A stretch of 32,893 bases of DNA, taken from the NCBI GenBank assembly GCA_001464275.1, contig LNFL01000071.1, forward strand, positions 1-32,893. Direction: 5' to 3'. Below the pieces are notes generated by a model, which saw nothing but the letters and a program-made list of their open reading frames with translations, did not search any database and was not told the DNA's origin. Position numbers and translations under genes: made by a program. The stretch comes from Actinobacteria bacterium Ga0077560 (lineage in GTDB: Bacteria; Actinomycetota; Thermoleophilia; Miltoncostaeales; Miltoncostaeaceae). This document shows, piece by piece, positions 31,425 through 32,893 of the stretch. Each line of letters starts with the position of its first letter. Position 1 is the first letter of the stretch.

Positions 31425-31991
31425 TCAGTCCGGCCGGAGCGCGAGGTCGGCGGCCGCCTCCAGCACCCGCCGCCCCGCGCCCGGGGAGCCGGGCAGGCGC
31501 ACCAGGGCAGCGGCCAGCACCAGACCCGGCTCCGCGTCGGTCCACCGGGCCGCGCTCATCGCGGCACGCACCAGGTCGGCGAGCGCGAGGTCCGGCTCGC
31601 CGCCGTGCTCGGCGCACCAGCGGTCGACGCGCCGGGTGATCGCCGGCGGCGGAGCGGGTTCGCGGCGCAGGTCCTTCATCGCGGCCGCCACCGGGGCCGC
31701 GAACGCGGCGACCTCGTCGCGGCTCGGTCTCGCCGGCGCCGTGTCGATGCCGTGGCGCGCGGCGCGGGTCTCGGTGAGGTGCACGCGCATCGCCCGCCCC
31801 AGGCATTCCGCCGGCCCCGTGGCGCGGGCGAGCGCGGCGGCGGTGATGGCGGCCAGCGCCCGGGTGCGGGCCTCGTGACGGGTCATCGATGGCGGGATCA
31901 GCGCCAGCGCAGCCAGCGCGGCGGCGTCGGCGCGCCCGGCGGGCGAGGGCTCGATGTCCGGCAGGTCCTCCACGACATGATGGTGCCCCAT
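31425..31991 (-). CDS. Hypothetical Ala-rich helical protein
   Basis: 188 residues, soluble, almost wholly helical with much Ala and Arg. It opens MGHHHVVEDLPDIEPSPAGRADAAALAALALIPP and includes HEARTRALAAITAAALARATG. I recognise no domain, catalytic motif, signal peptide or TM helix. ATG 31991 follows GGGGCCGGG and is preferred to an in-frame GTG at 32030. It is convergent with the GT2 gene and divergent from the YdeI gene. Coding is supported mainly by codon pattern and by its exact fit between neighbours. Confidence 0.55.
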   Translation of the reverse strand: MGHHHVVEDLPDIEPSPAGRADAAALAALALIPPSMTRHEARTRALAAITAAALARATGPAECLGRAMRVHLTETRAARHGIDTAPARPSRDEVAAFAAPVAAAMKDLRREPAPPPAITRRVDRWCAEHGGEPDLALADLVRAAMSAARWTDAEPGLVLAAALVRLPGSPGAGRRVLEAAADLALRPD

Positions 31992-32077
31992 CCCGGCCCC
32001 GGCGGCACGCCGTCCGGCGGCCGCCGGCACCCCGGGGTACCCTGACCCACTGACGTCCCACGCGGAACGGAGCCGCC

Positions 32078-32653
32078 GTGAACCCCAAGGTCGACGCGTA
32101 CATCGCCCGGTCGGAGCGATGGCCCCAGGAGATGACCCGGCTGCGGGACGTGCTGCTGGGCTGCGGCCTCACCGAGGAGCTCAAGTGGGGCAAGCCCTGC
32201 TACGCCCACGGTGGCGCGAACATCGCGATCATCCAGGAGATGAAGGACTTCCTGGCGCTCATGTTCTTCAAGGGCGCGCTGATGGAGGACCCCGAGGGGA
32301 TCCTGGAGGAGCAGGGACCGAACTCGCGCTCCGCACTGCGCATCCGGTTCACCTCGCCGGCCGACGTCGAGCGGCTGGCCGGCACGCTGCCGGACTACGT
32401 GGCCGAGGCGATCCGGGTGGAGGAGGCCGGCCTGGAGGTGGGCCCGGCCCCGGATCTCGCCCTGGCCGAGGAGCTCCAGCAGCGGCTGGACGGTGACCCT
32501 GATCTCGCGGCGGCGTTCGAGGCGCTCACCCCCGGGCGGCAGCGCGAGTACAACCTCCACATCTCCGAGGCCAAGCAGTCGTCCACGCGCGCCGCCCGGG
32601 TGGAGAAGCACGTCGACCGGATCCGGGAGGGGAAGGGCCTGCGCGATCGCTGA
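32078..32653 (+). CDS. YdeI/OmpD-associated family protein (DUF1801-type)
   Basis: 191 residues. The N-terminal ~120 residues are a YdhG/DUF1801 fold (MNPKVDAYIARSERWPQEMTRLRDVLLGCGL, then ELKWGKPCYAHGGANIAIIQEMKDFLALMFFKGALM). The C-terminal part is the OmdA/YdeI 'bacteriocin-protection' helix bundle (AFEALTPGRQREYNLHISEAKQSSTRAARVEKHVDRIREGKGL region). The biochemical role of the family is not established; it has been linked to resistance to antimicrobial peptides. GTG 32078 has GGAG five bases upstream. A TACCCT -10-like box at 32038-32043 suggests its own promoter. Confidence 0.88.
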   Translation: MNPKVDAYIARSERWPQEMTRLRDVLLGCGLTEELKWGKPCYAHGGANIAIIQEMKDFLALMFFKGALMEDPEGILEEQGPNSRSALRIRFTSPADVERLAGTLPDYVAEAIRVEEAGLEVGPAPDLALAEELQQRLDGDPDLAAAFEALTPGRQREYNLHISEAKQSSTRAARVEKHVDRIREGKGLRDR

Positions 32654-32660
32654 CCCCGGC

Positions 32661-32893
32661 GTGAACGCGTACGACCGGGCGTCCTGGGAGGAGCGCTGGT
32701 CGGTCGCCCTGCGCGCGCACGGTGACCGACTCGCCCTGCTGCCCGCGAACGATCACCTCACCGAGGGGGCCGCCGGGCTCGCGCCCGGCCGCGCGCTGGA
32801 CGCCGGCTGCGGCCACGGTGCCGAGACGCGCTGGCTCGCCGCCCGCGGATGGCGGGTCACGGCGGTGGACTTCGCCGCGACGGCCCTCGCCGA
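32661..32893 (+). CDS. SAM-dependent methyltransferase, N-terminal part (runs off the window)
   Basis: 77 codons from GTG 32661 to the window end. The frame reads NAYDRASWEERW, then a linker, then the SAM-binding motif ALDAGCGHGAETRWLAARGWRVTAVDFA. Motif I is D-A-G-C-G-H-G and the acidic strand end is V-D. This opening is typical of class I methyltransferases of the thiopurine/TehB-like type. It begins 7 bases after the YdeI stop, so the two are probably co-transcribed. The C-terminal half and hence the substrate class are not visible. Confidence 0.85.
   Translation, partial: MNAYDRASWEERWSVALRAHGDRLALLPANDHLTEGAAGLAPGRALDAGCGHGAETRWLAARGWRVTAVDFAATALA

Overview
The window is very GC-rich (well over 70 % by eye), gene-dense chromosomal DNA with frequent GTG starts and 4-base stop/start overlaps (ATGA, GTGA). 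A Gram-positive/actinobacterial LexA box (CGAAC-N4-GTTCG), a SigG-like sigma factor with a SnoaL tail, TANNNT -10 boxes at or just before start codons, and a cslA-glxA-cslZ-type polysaccharide locus all point to Actinomycetota. A deep-branching lineage such as Thermoleophilia/Solirubrobacterales is my guess from gene content. No rRNA, tRNA, phage, IS element or CRISPR array was seen.

Layout. 1-4.8 kb (regulation and stress): the edge of an MFS exporter, a SigG-like sigma factor, a STAS protein, an SOS-box-controlled dinB, a small VOC protein, and a two-domain ring-cleaving-type dioxygenase coupled to a MarR repressor with two operator palindromes. 4.9-8.0 kb: an alpha/beta hydrolase-OsmC fusion, a family-90 glycosyltransferase and a secreted protein of unknown function. 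8.1-13.7 kb (minus strand): a LysM protein, then glxA, cslA and a GH6 lipoprotein (cslZ-like), an envelope glycan machine. 13.7-17.6 kb: a lipid kinase, two divergent PAP2 phosphatases and a DUF2235 hydrolase. 17.7-22.4 kb (minus): a frameshifted SGNH/beta-propeller protein, a small secreted protein, an OafA-SGNH O-acyltransferase and a two-pore-type ion channel with a variant filter. 22.4-22.6 kb: a divergent spacer with three hairpins sharing the same loop. 22.7-27.2 kb: cytidine deaminase, then a PadR-controlled MacB/FtsX-type ABC transporter operon behind three tandem operators. 27.2-28.2 kb: manganese catalase. 28.4-31.4 kb: a tightly coupled four-gene operon (acyl-CoA-dehydrogenase-like, PIG-L deacetylase, NodS-like methyltransferase, GT2 glycosyltransferase). 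31.4-32.9 kb: an unknown protein, a YdeI-family protein and the start of a SAM methyltransferase.

How the parts may work together. CslA would extrude a beta-glucan-like polymer, GlxA would oxidise it and the GH6 enzyme would trim it. The neighbouring OafA and SGNH proteins could acylate or deacylate envelope glycans, although that link is inference. The most unusual items are the four-gene deacetylase/NodS/GT/ACAD operon, which resembles the enzyme set for a modified (lipo)glycan; the TGCCC-loop hairpins; the PadR triple operator; and the dinB/VOC junction, where both convergent genes have lost their stop codons and run antisense through each other.
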